NCBI GenBank assembly: GCA_020026155.1
Contig: JAHHQX010000009.1
Span: forward strand, 1 to 64,000
Length of the DNA stretch: 64,000 nt
Origin: Actinobacillus sp.
Lineage (GTDB): Bacteria; Pseudomonadota; Gammaproteobacteria; Enterobacterales; Pasteurellaceae
Reading direction: 5' to 3'
Of the stretch, positions 43,396 to 52,479 are shown piece after piece (the first letter of the stretch is position 1; the number at the start of each line of letters is the position of its first letter). The notes under the pieces were generated by a model. That model was given only the letters and a program-made list of their open reading frames with translations. It was not told where the DNA came from and made no database searches. The position numbers and the translations under genes are program-made.

Positions 43396-45621
43396 TTATA
43401 AACGTTTTGCTTCAATAATATCTGGAATTTGAGCCAATCCGAGTAAGACTTTACTTAGGCTATCAACTCCACTTAATTTAATATCCATCTGAATAATCGC
43501 TAATTGTTTTTTGCTTTCCGTATGGGTAGATACCGACAAGACATCTACTTTATGATTGGCTAAAACAGTCGTGATATCACGCAATAATCCATGGCGATCA
43601 CCCGCCACAATCTGAATGCTAATCCGAAAGTCTTGCGAATGTTTTTGTCCCCAGTGGGCGCCAACGACTCGCTCGGGATGACTATTTTGCATCTCAATAA
43701 ACTGCTCGCAATCCACACGGTGAATAGAAATTCCACGTCCAAGAGTAATATAGCCTGCAATCTCATCGCCATAGATTGGCTGACAACATCCTGCCATATA
43801 ATGTAATAAGTTCCCGACACCATCAACAGTAACCAGTTGGTTTCTCTCGTCTTTATTGATAGCTGGCGTACGGTTTGCGACCTGACGTAAAATATCTGCA
43901 TCAGCCTGCTCTGCTGTAGCTTTGCCCTTTTTATTTTGCAGATAATTCATAAGATGTTGTAAACGAATATCGCCAGAACCAATCCCCGCATACAAGTCAT
44001 CAAGATGCTTTAAATTATACCGTGTTAAGGCATTTTTTTCGGCTTGCTTTAAATTCAATCCTAATGCGTTAACTTCATGTTCAAATTGTTCCTTGCCTAG
44101 AGGGATATCTTTTTCACGATCAAGTTTTTTGAAAAAAGCGTTAATTCGGCTACGCGCTTTTGGTGTGCGGGTGAATCCTAAACTTGGATTAACCCAATCC
44201 CGACTCGGATTTGGATTCTTCTGAGTCAGAATATCAACTTGATCTCCCATCTGTAATTGGTAAGTAAAAGGTACAATACGCCCCCCTACTTTTGCACCAA
44301 TACAACGGTGACCAATTTGGCTATGAATCGCATACGCAAAATCCAAGGGGGTTGAACCTGTTGGTAAATCTACCACTTCGCCGCGCGGAGTAAAAACATA
44401 AACGCGATCATCAAATACTTGTGAACGTATTTCTGCGAGAATATCACCAGAATCCACAATATCTGCTTGCCACGCTAAAAGTTTTCTAAGCCATGCAATT
44501 TTTTCTTCATAGTCAGTTTTCCCACCAACAATCCCTTCTTTATATTTCCAATGAGCTGCGACGCCTAACTCGGCATTATCATGCATCTCTTGAGTACGAA
44601 TTTGGATTTCAACTGGCTTATTTCCTTTACCGAGCACAACAGTATGAATTGACTGATACCCATTAGGTTTTGGGTTAGCAACGTAATCATCAAATTGATC
44701 AGGTAAATGTTTAAAATGAGTATGCACTAGCCCCAAAACGGCATAGCAATCCTGTAACTCTTTAACAATGATTCGCACCGCGCGCACATCATAAAGCTGA
44801 TCAAATTCTAAATGCTTTTTCTGCATTTTTTTCCAAATGCTATAAATGTGTTTGGGGCGACCATAAACTTCAACTGCGTATAAATTATCTTTGAGATATT
44901 GGCGCAATTCACGGACAAAATCGTCAAGATATTGTTCACGGTCTAAACGACGTTCGCCCAGAAGTTTCGCAATAATTCGGTAATTCTCGGGATGTAAAAC
45001 GCGAAAGCAATAGTCTTCTAATTCCCATTTTAATTGCCCAATACCTAAGCGATTGGCAAGCGGGGCATAAATATTGCTGCATTCTTTTGCGGCAAGTTCA
45101 CGTTCTTCTTGTGTGTGGTTGTGTGCATCATCGCGTAAGAAAATGATCCGTTCAGCAAGCTTAATAATCACACAACGGAAATCTTCTACCATTGCTAAAA
45201 GCATGCGCCGCACGTTATCAATTTGTGTGGTATTGCTTGAATTCGCGGTGTTAATTTGACGGAGGTTGTCCATATCCGCAACACCTTTTAGCAACTTACG
45301 GATTTTTACACCAAAGACTTCTTCAATTTCATCAAGGACAGGATCGTCCCCACCTTTAGTAAGGACAGGAAATAACATAGCAGTGATAAGGCTTTCTGCA
45401 TCCATATTTAAGCTGTGCAGAATTTCTACCATTTCTGGACCTGCTAGAAGGTAATAAATAGGTGCTTTATCGAGCTCCCTCGCCATCACTTTTTCACAAG
45501 CAAAATTCCAGGCTTGTTCCAAATCTGCTTCAACCTCAGCAGGGACGTTTAGGGTCGTGCTCCATTTTTTTAAATCAAAACTATCTGGATTTAATAAATG
45601 AGTTCCTCGAATTGCAACCAT
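43396..45621 (-). CDS. relA: GTP pyrophosphokinase RelA
   Basis: Makes (p)ppGpp on stalled ribosomes. The 741-residue protein has a degenerate hydrolase domain (residues about 30-200; no intact HD pair, which separates RelA from SpoT), the synthetase domain with GYQSIHTVV near 318, the TGS domain (VYVFTPRGEVVDLP near 405) and the C-terminal ACT domain. AGGAAA precedes the start. dgkA follows immediately. Stringent control matches the GC-rich discriminators seen at the tRNA promoters here. Confidence 0.97.
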   Translation of the reverse strand: MVAIRGTHLLNPDSFDLKKWSTTLNVPAEVEADLEQAWNFACEKVMARELDKAPIYYLLAGPEMVEILHSLNMDAESLITAMLFPVLTKGGDDPVLDEIEEVFGVKIRKLLKGVADMDNLRQINTANSSNTTQIDNVRRMLLAMVEDFRCVIIKLAERIIFLRDDAHNHTQEERELAAKECSNIYAPLANRLGIGQLKWELEDYCFRVLHPENYRIIAKLLGERRLDREQYLDDFVRELRQYLKDNLYAVEVYGRPKHIYSIWKKMQKKHLEFDQLYDVRAVRIIVKELQDCYAVLGLVHTHFKHLPDQFDDYVANPKPNGYQSIHTVVLGKGNKPVEIQIRTQEMHDNAELGVAAHWKYKEGIVGGKTDYEEKIAWLRKLLAWQADIVDSGDILAEIRSQVFDDRVYVFTPRGEVVDLPTGSTPLDFAYAIHSQIGHRCIGAKVGGRIVPFTYQLQMGDQVDILTQKNPNPSRDWVNPSLGFTRTPKARSRINAFFKKLDREKDIPLGKEQFEHEVNALGLNLKQAEKNALTRYNLKHLDDLYAGIGSGDIRLQHLMNYLQNKKGKATAEQADADILRQVANRTPAINKDERNQLVTVDGVGNLLHYMAGCCQPIYGDEIAGYITLGRGISIHRVDCEQFIEMQNSHPERVVGAHWGQKHSQDFRISIQIVAGDRHGLLRDITTVLANHKVDVLSVSTHTESKKQLAIIQMDIKLSGVDSLSKVLLGLAQIPDIIEAKRL

Positions 45622-45775
45622 ATTTTTTTCCTATCTACGGTAAAAAGGCGGAAGTATTCTACCCCCTTTTTGCCAACTTTGGGGAAATATTTCACAATAA
45701 ATGCATATTTATTGTATCTTTTCTTAATAATTTTTCTTCAAAATACATAGTGTTATATAACAAACTCTACCACTC

Positions 45776-46516
45776 CTAGTAAAGTTTTAGATTATTTTTC
45801 CCTAAATAAACCTGCGCAAAAAGTTCGCGACTTTTGAGCGGTTTGTCTCCTAGATAATTTTTTAACACTACGCGCATAAAACGTTTTGCAGCAGCCTTTA
45901 CTTGCGGATCGGAAAAATCTCGTACAGCAAAAGCCAATAATTCTTTTCCATAAAATGTCATATTATCTTTAGCAATTGATGCAATAAAACCACGTTCTGC
46001 ACGATATTGATATGTCATATTTTCATCGACTGGTTTCCCAGTCCCGATACAATGGCAAAAATCTATACCATAGCCAAGATAATCTAGTAACTTAAATTCA
46101 AAAGTCCGCAATGTGGCTTCTAAGTTGTCTGGATATTGAGTAAGCCCCGTTAAACACATTAAATAATCTTGAAAAAGTGCTGGATAGGCTGTCTCTTTTT
46201 CTAAAAGCCGAATCATGATTTCATTCACATAAAAGCCACTATACAAAGCAGCATTTTGCAAAGGTAACGAAATAGAAGCTGCCTCTGCTCGTGTTAAAAT
46301 TTTTAGGGCACCCTTTCCTGACCAGCGCACTAATAATGGCGTAAAAGGCTGTAAAACGCTTTTCCAAGGTGAGCGTTTTCCACGAGCACCTTTCGCTAAT
46401 AAGGTAAGACGCCCCGATTCTTCAGTGAAAATATCCACAAGCAAGCTACTTTCACCATACGGTTTACGATGAAGCACAAATGCTCGCTGCCAATTGTCCA
46501 TTCTGTTATCTAACAA
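45776..46516 (-). CDS. recO: DNA repair protein RecO
   Basis: Helps RecR load RecA on gapped DNA. The 246-residue protein has the N-terminal OB fold (WQRAFVLHRKPYGESSLLVDIFTEESGR near 9-35, GKGALKILTRAEA) and the helical C-terminal domain with a family-like CHCIGTGKPV stretch near 160. The ending RELFAQVYL is typical. It starts 42 bases downstream of dnaE, separated by a half repeat. Confidence 0.94.
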   Translation of the reverse strand: MLDNRMDNWQRAFVLHRKPYGESSLLVDIFTEESGRLTLLAKGARGKRSPWKSVLQPFTPLLVRWSGKGALKILTRAEAASISLPLQNAALYSGFYVNEIMIRLLEKETAYPALFQDYLMCLTGLTQYPDNLEATLRTFEFKLLDYLGYGIDFCHCIGTGKPVDENMTYQYRAERGFIASIAKDNMTFYGKELLAFAVRDFSDPQVKAAAKRFMRVVLKNYLGDKPLKSRELFAQVYLGKNNLKLY

Positions 46517-46517
46517 A

Positions 46518-46558
46518 CTCGTTAAATCCCATAAATTTTATCGAAAAATGAGGCGTGT
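46518..46558. repeat. Dispersed GGCGTG repeat, half copy
   Basis: CTCGTTAAATCCCATAAAT, then TTTATCGAAAAATGAGGCGTGT. It fills the whole gap between dnaE and recO. Confidence 0.65.
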
Positions 46559-49500
46559 CTAATTTCTAAAAACTAATTCGACCGCATCGCTGCCTAAAAA
46601 TTCCATTAAATTATTTAAAAGTGTATCCTGCGGATTGACCGCCCACTGTGCGCCAAATCGTACTAATGCATTCCCCTGCGGACTTTGATAGTAAAGCTGG
46701 ATTGGTAATGCACCGCCACTATATGGCTCAATAATCTCTTTTAAGCGACGCAATAATGTAGGCGTAATCTTATCTTGTGCAAGGCTAATCGCAAGATGGT
46801 TAGCGCGATGCACACGCGCTTCCTCCAATGACATCACATCGCGCACATTCATTCTTAATCCTTGGCTAAAGTCATCAAAACTGATCTGCCCGCTACATAC
46901 GATAATATTATCTTTTGCAATTTTATCGATATTCTTATCTAACGCCTCACCAAATAAAGTCACATCTAGTCGCCCGGAACGATCGTCTAACGTTGCAATA
47001 CCTATGCGGTTTCCTTTTTTCGTCGTTGCAACTCGGAAATTGACCACCAACCCGCAAGCAACACTCATCTGCCCACGACGACTTGGGGTTAAGTCTTTTA
47101 AACGGGTACTTGCATAATGCTCTAATTCGGGTAGATAACGGCTAATCGGATGTCCGCTTAAATAAAGCCCTAATGTTTCACGCTCACCTTCCAAAATTTG
47201 ATGTTCCGTCCATCTTGGTGTATTCGCATATTTCGTTTCTACATCTTCCGGACGATCAGTGAGTACGCCAAACATATCCCCTTGCCCAATATCCTCATCT
47301 TTCGCATGTTGATCTGCGGCTTTTAGCGCATCTTCAAGGTTTTTTGCAAGGGCTGCACGATGAGGGCCGAGTTTATCAAAAGCCCCTGATTTAATCAGGC
47401 TTTCGAAAGTACGACGGTTTACGCGTTTTAAATCAACGCGAGCACACAAATCAAATAAATCTTTAAAGAAACCACCTTCTTTTCGTGCTTCTACAATTGC
47501 ACCAATTGGCGCTTCACCAACGCCTTTAATTGCCCCAATGCCGTATACAATTTCCCCTTTATCATTAACGGTAAATTGATGTTTCCCGGTATTGATATCT
47601 GGGGGAACCACGGTTAATCCCATACGCAGACATTCATCATAAAGCCCAACAATCTTATCGGTATTATCCATTTCTGATGTCATTACGGCTGCCATAAATT
47701 CCGCTGGATAATGGGCTTTTAGCCAAAGGGTTTGGTAAGAAACTAAGGCATACGCGGCAGAGTGAGATTTATTGAAACCATAGCCCGCAAATTTTTCTAC
47801 CAAGTCGAAAATCTTCATGGCAAGTTCGCCATCAATATTATTTTTCTCTGCTCCCGCTTTAAAGACGCTACGTTGTTTTGCCATTTCTTCAGGTTTTTTC
47901 TTACCCATCGCACGGCGCAATAAATCCGCACCACCCAAGGTGTAACCTGCTAAAACTTGAGCAATTTGCATCACTTGTTCTTGATATAAGATAATGCCGT
48001 AGGTTGGCTCAAGAATTGGTTTTAAGGAAATGTGTTGATATTCCGCATCGGGGTAAGAAATTTCTTCCTCACCGTGTTTCCGACGAATAAAGTTATCCAC
48101 CATCCCTGATTGCAACGGACCAGGTCGGAATAGTGCCACCAACGCGATGATATCTTCAAAACAGTCTGGACGTAGGCGTTTAATCAGATCCTTCATTCCG
48201 CGTGATTCTAACTGGAATACGGCGGTGGTTTCTGCTTTGAGAAGAAGCTCAAATGCTTTCGGATCATCAAGTGGGATATGGTTAATATCAATAGGCGGTT
48301 TGCCTTGCGCAATCAGACGAGGATTAATCATATCTAATGCCCATTTAATAATGGTTAACGTACGCAATCCTAAGAAGTCAAATTTCACTAATCCTGCATA
48401 TTCCACGTCACTTTTATCAAAATGGGTAACAGGGTGTTTCCCTTCACTGTCGCAATAAAGTGGCGCAAAATCAGTAATTAGGTGTGGTGCAATAACCACG
48501 CCCCCCGCATGTTTTCCCGCATTACGCGTTACCCCTTCTAGGCGACGAGCCATATCGATGAGCGCTTTCACTTCCTCATCACGTTCATAGTACTCGGTCA
48601 ACGCAGGTTCGGCAGCGAAAGCCTTTTCTAAAGTCATGCCAGGCTCTGTTGGGATTAACTTAGAAATTTTGTCCACAAAATTATACGGATGTCCAAGTAC
48701 ACGCCCCACATCACGGATAACTGCTTTGGCTGCCATCGTACCAAAGGTAATAATCTGTGAAACCGCGCCACGTCCATAAGTTTCCGCAACGTGTTCAATA
48801 ACACGATCGCGTCCATCCATACAGAAATCCACATCAAAATCGGGCATAGATACACGTTCAGGATTTAAGAACCGTTCAAAAAGCAGATCAAATTCTAACG
48901 GATCTAGATCAGTAATCTTTAACGCATAAGCAACAAGCGATCCTGCGCCGGATCCACGTCCAGGCCCCACAGGAATATCGTTATCTTTAGACCACTGGAT
49001 AAATTCCATCACGATAAGGAAATAGCCAGGGAATCCCATTTGGTTAATTACACCTAGTTCAACCTCTAAGCGTTCATCATATTTTCCACGTTCCTTTGCT
49101 CTAACTTCTTCATCAGGAAATAAAACTTTTAGACGCTCTTCTAAGCCACTATGTGCTTTTTGGACTAAGAAATCTTCTGTACTCATCTCCCCTGTTGGGA
49201 ATTGCGGGAGAAAATATTCACCAAGGTGCAACGTTGCTGTACAACGCTCTGCGATTTTAACGCTATTTTCCAAAGCGCTTGGGATATCGGCAAAAAGCTC
49301 GCACATTTCAGCTTCAGTACGGAAATATTGTTGACGAGTATAATTTTTAGGGCGTCTTGAATCATCTAAGGTGTAACCATCATGAATGGCCACACGAATT
49401 TCATGCGCTTCAAAATCATTTGCCTCTAAAAAACAAACATCATTCACTGCCACCACGGGTAAGTTTTGCTCTTTCGCCAGCGCAACTGCTGCTTGAATAT

Positions 49501-50044
49501 AACGTTCCTCATCATTTTTACCTGTTCGACTTAAACTTAAATAAAAACGATCTGCAAAGTGCGTTTGATAGAAACTGACAGCCTGCTCAAGTAATTCAGG
49601 TTCAGGACGAGCACGTAATAATAATTGTCCAATATCACCCCCTTTCCCACCAGAGAGGATAATCACCCCTTCTGCATGTTCAATAAGCCATTCTTGGTCG
49701 ATATATGGAAAATCCATATAACCACGCTGATACGCTTTGGAAAGTAATAACGTAATATTTTGATAACCTGCATTGTTATTTGCATAAAGTGTCAAATCAA
49801 AAAAGTCTTCACCTAATAGATCACTTTTTACTTTAAAGTCTGCACCAATAATCGGTTTAATTCCTGAGGCTAAACATTCCCCGTAAAACTTTACGAGTCC
49901 ACAGAAATTCATAAAATCGGTTAAACCCAACGCAACCATTTCTTGTTTCGCTGCTTGTTTTACCAATGGTTTTACTTTAGGTAAACCATCGATCATGGAG
50001 AAATCACTATGTACTCGTAAATGAACAAAACGGGGAGCAGCCAT
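46559..50044 (-). CDS. dnaE: DNA polymerase III subunit alpha
   Basis: The replicative polymerase subunit, 1161 residues. Order: PHP domain (RFVHLRVHSDFSMIDG at residue 5), polymerase palm with PDFDVDFCMDGRDRV near 399 holding the catalytic aspartates, helix-hairpin-helix region, and the C-terminal OB domain (SVACGLVVNFRVATTKKGN near 985) and tau-binding end. Length equals E. coli DnaE (1160). No 3'-5' exonuclease domain, as expected. Confidence 0.98.
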   Translation of the reverse strand: MAAPRFVHLRVHSDFSMIDGLPKVKPLVKQAAKQEMVALGLTDFMNFCGLVKFYGECLASGIKPIIGADFKVKSDLLGEDFFDLTLYANNNAGYQNITLLLSKAYQRGYMDFPYIDQEWLIEHAEGVIILSGGKGGDIGQLLLRARPEPELLEQAVSFYQTHFADRFYLSLSRTGKNDEERYIQAAVALAKEQNLPVVAVNDVCFLEANDFEAHEIRVAIHDGYTLDDSRRPKNYTRQQYFRTEAEMCELFADIPSALENSVKIAERCTATLHLGEYFLPQFPTGEMSTEDFLVQKAHSGLEERLKVLFPDEEVRAKERGKYDERLEVELGVINQMGFPGYFLIVMEFIQWSKDNDIPVGPGRGSGAGSLVAYALKITDLDPLEFDLLFERFLNPERVSMPDFDVDFCMDGRDRVIEHVAETYGRGAVSQIITFGTMAAKAVIRDVGRVLGHPYNFVDKISKLIPTEPGMTLEKAFAAEPALTEYYERDEEVKALIDMARRLEGVTRNAGKHAGGVVIAPHLITDFAPLYCDSEGKHPVTHFDKSDVEYAGLVKFDFLGLRTLTIIKWALDMINPRLIAQGKPPIDINHIPLDDPKAFELLLKAETTAVFQLESRGMKDLIKRLRPDCFEDIIALVALFRPGPLQSGMVDNFIRRKHGEEEISYPDAEYQHISLKPILEPTYGIILYQEQVMQIAQVLAGYTLGGADLLRRAMGKKKPEEMAKQRSVFKAGAEKNNIDGELAMKIFDLVEKFAGYGFNKSHSAAYALVSYQTLWLKAHYPAEFMAAVMTSEMDNTDKIVGLYDECLRMGLTVVPPDINTGKHQFTVNDKGEIVYGIGAIKGVGEAPIGAIVEARKEGGFFKDLFDLCARVDLKRVNRRTFESLIKSGAFDKLGPHRAALAKNLEDALKAADQHAKDEDIGQGDMFGVLTDRPEDVETKYANTPRWTEHQILEGERETLGLYLSGHPISRYLPELEHYASTRLKDLTPSRRGQMSVACGLVVNFRVATTKKGNRIGIATLDDRSGRLDVTLFGEALDKNIDKIAKDNIIVCSGQISFDDFSQGLRMNVRDVMSLEEARVHRANHLAISLAQDKITPTLLRRLKEIIEPYSGGALPIQLYYQSPQGNALVRFGAQWAVNPQDTLLNNLMEFLGSDAVELVFRN

Positions 50045-50176
50045 ATTTTTAGATCCTTTTTGATATGGGTTTATAAACAGGTTAGAAGATGTATTTTAGC
50101 GATATTTCAGTTGCTTTTACAGTCTTTACATTAGAAGGCGATTTTTCGCTACTTTTAAAAGGAAAATAACATAAAA

Positions 50177-50201
50177 AATGCTACACTTCGTAGCATTTCA
50201 A
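50177..50201 (-). terminator. Terminator-shaped hairpin between dnaE and rluE
   Basis: Leftward, AAATGCTAC and GTAGCATTT pair around GAAGT, followed by a T6 run. It is oriented against rluE and upstream of dnaE, where no annotated transcript ends. It may insulate dnaE from antisense transcription or end an unannotated RNA. Confidence 0.6.
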
Positions 50202-50220
50202 TTTAACTCAATCTCAACGT

Positions 50221-50907
50221 ATGCAAAAAAGAACATTCCACACACATACCACCCGTTTTCATAAAAGTCCCCAAAAATCCAGGAAAATATCCACAGCCAA
50301 GAAATCTCCTGCAAAGAAAACACTAGAAGAAACCAAAGTCGTCCTTTTTAATAAACCTTTTGATGTATTAACCCAATTTAGCGATGAGAGTGGTCGAAAA
50401 ACACTAAAAGACTTTATTCCGATTCCTGAAGTTTATGCTGCAGGTCGTCTTGATCGCGATAGCGAGGGACTTTTATTGTTAACCAACAACGGAGAAATTC
50501 AACATCATCTTGCTAACCCTAAATTTAAATTACCTAAAGTGTATTTTGTGCAAGTTGAAGGAGAGGTATCGGAAGAAGCTCTGCACGCCCTGCGTCAAGG
50601 TGTTATATTAAAAGACGGCAAAACCCTTCCCGCTAAGGCAGATCGTATGGCACCTCCCTTCCTTCTGTGGGAACGTATTCCACCAATTCGAGAACGTAAA
50701 AATATTCCAACAACTTGGTTGCGTTTAGAAATCACAGAAGGTCGTAATCGACAAGTCAGAAGAATGACGGCACATGTTGGAAATCCAACATTACGTTTGA
50801 TTCGTTATAGCATAGGAGGTATGACCTTAGACGATATAACCACGGGTAAATATCGAGAACTTTCACTAAATGAAATCAAAAAGTTAACCAATAAATTAAA
50901 AATGTAA
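50221..50907 (+). CDS. rluE: 23S rRNA pseudouridine 2457 synthase RluE
   Basis: Modifies U2457 in the peptidyl-transferase region. The 228-residue protein has a basic N-terminal tail (1-38) and a catalytic domain with LFNKPFDVLTQFSDESGRKTL near 43, the catalytic Asp motif GRLDRDSEGLLLLTNNG near 80 and the C-terminal EGRNRQVRRMTAHVG. It matches E. coli RluE and lacks the S4 domain. No ribosome-binding site is visible before the ATG and no alternative Met precedes the core; the start is therefore tentative. Confidence 0.93.
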   Translation: MQKRTFHTHTTRFHKSPQKSRKISTAKKSPAKKTLEETKVVLFNKPFDVLTQFSDESGRKTLKDFIPIPEVYAAGRLDRDSEGLLLLTNNGEIQHHLANPKFKLPKVYFVQVEGEVSEEALHALRQGVILKDGKTLPAKADRMAPPFLLWERIPPIRERKNIPTTWLRLEITEGRNRQVRRMTAHVGNPTLRLIRYSIGGMTLDDITTGKYRELSLNEIKKLTNKLKM

Positions 50908-50916
50908 ACGTATAAT

Positions 50917-50949
50917 GGACTACGTAATTCCCTAAAGAAAAAGTAGTCC
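50917..50949. repeat. Inverted repeat after rluE
   Basis: GGACTAC and GTAGTCC enclose 19 bases; a C-run, not a T-run, follows. It overlaps a TATAAT (50911-50916) that could serve dut. Confidence 0.35.
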
Positions 50950-51035
50950 CCCCTATTATCCCCTTTTCTCGTATGCTAGAATCAGTCAGTTTTTACCATA
51001 TAAAAAGTAAAATTCTCACTAAATCAAAAGGCAGT

Positions 51036-51497
51036 ATGATAATGAAAAGTATTGATATTAAAATTTTAGATAAACGTTTGGGGACAGAATTTCCATTACC
51101 AGCATACGCAACTCCTGGTTCTGCAGGCTTAGATCTTCGAGCGATGATTGAAGAGGATATCATCTTACAGCCACAAGAAACTCGACTTATCCCTGCTGGA
51201 ATTGCGATTTATATTCGTGATCCATCGCTTTGTGCCACGATTTTACCACGTTCAGGCTTAGGATCTAAACATGGTATTGTACTCGGCAACTTAGTGGGTT
51301 TGATTGACTCTGACTACCAAGGTCCACTTATGATGCCACTTTGGAATCGTAGCAATGAACCGTTTAAAATTTCTGTAGGAGATCGTGTGGCGCAACTCGT
51401 TTTTTTACCTGTTGTTCAAGCAACCTTTAACGTAGTAGATCACTTTGAGGAAAGTGAACGCGGTACTGGAGGTTTTGGTCATTCAGGTAAAGCGTAA
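51036..51497 (+). CDS. dut: dUTP pyrophosphatase
   Basis: Hydrolyses dUTP to dUMP, keeping uracil out of DNA. The 153-residue trimeric enzyme has the five family motifs, including PGSAGLDLRA near 27, PRSGLGSKHGIVLGNLVGLIDSDYQG near 73 (split across motifs 2-3) and the C-terminal RGTGGFGHSG. AAAGG lies four bases before the ATG at 51036 (a second ATG at 51042 is possible). Usually paired with coaBC, which here lies 3 kb away on the other strand. Confidence 0.96.
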   Translation: MIMKSIDIKILDKRLGTEFPLPAYATPGSAGLDLRAMIEEDIILQPQETRLIPAGIAIYIRDPSLCATILPRSGLGSKHGIVLGNLVGLIDSDYQGPLMMPLWNRSNEPFKISVGDRVAQLVFLPVVQATFNVVDHFEESERGTGGFGHSGKA

Positions 51498-51512
51498 TGC
51501 GGAGCAAATAAG

Positions 51513-51731
51513 ATGATCATTCCTTGGCAAAGTTTAAAAGAGGAAACCCTCATTAATTTAATTGAAAGTTTTATCCTTCGGGAAGGAACAGATTACGGAG
51601 CGGAAGAACTCTCACTCAGTGAAAAAAGAGAAAATTTATTACAGCAGATAAAGCAAGGGAAGGCTGTCATTTTCTGGTCTGAATTACATGAAACCTTTGA
51701 TATAAAACCTCATACTTACATTGATAAATAG
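51513..51731 (+). CDS. yheU: YheU family protein (UPF0270)
   Basis: A 72-residue acidic protein beginning MIIPWQSLKEETLINLIESFILREGTDYG, which is the YheU signature (IPW..L...TL.N.IE.FVLREGTDYG). Function is unknown. It sits between dut and crp, 15 and 8 bases from them, all one direction; E. coli also has yheU close to crp. Confidence 0.92.
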   Translation: MIIPWQSLKEETLINLIESFILREGTDYGAEELSLSEKRENLLQQIKQGKAVIFWSELHETFDIKPHTYIDK

Positions 51732-51739
51732 GAAATCTT

Positions 51740-52432
51740 ATGTCGAATCTCTATGTAAAATCAGCATTTCCAAATGCCGAACAAACACAACAATCTGACG
51801 TAAAAGAAAAAATGAAACAAATCGACCCAACTTTAGATTGGTTTCTTTCACATTGCCATATTCGTAAATATCCAGAAAAAAGTACTCTCATTCATGCTGG
51901 TGAAAAAGCGGATACGCTTTATTATGTTATCCGCGGAACCGTTGTCGTTATGGTAAAAGATGAAGAAGGAAAAGAAATGATCCTCACCTATCTTAGCGAT
52001 AACGAATTTTTTGGAGAATCAGGGCTTTTTGATAAAAATTCAGTACGTAATGCTTGGGTAAAAACCCGAACCTCTTGCCAAATTGCTGAAATTTCTTATC
52101 GTAAATTCTTACAACTTGTGAATATTAATCCGCAAATTTTAATGTATCTTGCGGGTCAACTTTCCCATCGCCTTCATAACACATCAAAACAAGCAAGTAA
52201 TCTTGCATTCCTAGATGTTACAGGTCGTATTGCCCAAACCTTGATGAACCTCGCCAAAATGCCAGATGCCCTTACACATCCCGACGGTATGCAAATTAAA
52301 ATTACACGTCAAGAAATCGGTCAGATGGTGGGTTGTTCTCGAGAAACAGTTGGCAGAATCCTAAAAATGTTGGAAAATGATAACCTTATATCAGCCCATG
52401 GGAAAACCATTGTTGTACGCGGCGCAAGATAG
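51740..52432 (+). CDS. crp: cAMP receptor protein CRP
   Basis: Global cAMP-dependent regulator. The 230-residue protein has a 20-residue N-terminal extension relative to E. coli, the cyclic-nucleotide domain (PTLDWFLSHCHIRKYPEKSTL near 30; FFGESGLFD), the hinge (ASNLAFLDVTGRIAQTL) and an intact DNA-recognition helix (QEIGQMVGCSRETVGRILKMLE). The cAMP phosphate contact written RSAW in E. coli (Arg82-Ser83) is RNAW here, so the serine is replaced by asparagine. The Thr-Ser pair of the C helix (NTSK) is kept. The ending VRGAR replaces VYGTR. Confidence 0.95.
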   Translation: MSNLYVKSAFPNAEQTQQSDVKEKMKQIDPTLDWFLSHCHIRKYPEKSTLIHAGEKADTLYYVIRGTVVVMVKDEEGKEMILTYLSDNEFFGESGLFDKNSVRNAWVKTRTSCQIAEISYRKFLQLVNINPQILMYLAGQLSHRLHNTSKQASNLAFLDVTGRIAQTLMNLAKMPDALTHPDGMQIKITRQEIGQMVGCSRETVGRILKMLENDNLISAHGKTIVVRGAR

Positions 52433-52479
52433 GAAGCAACAAATTTGAACTAACTCATTGAAATAAAAGGAAGCGCCAA

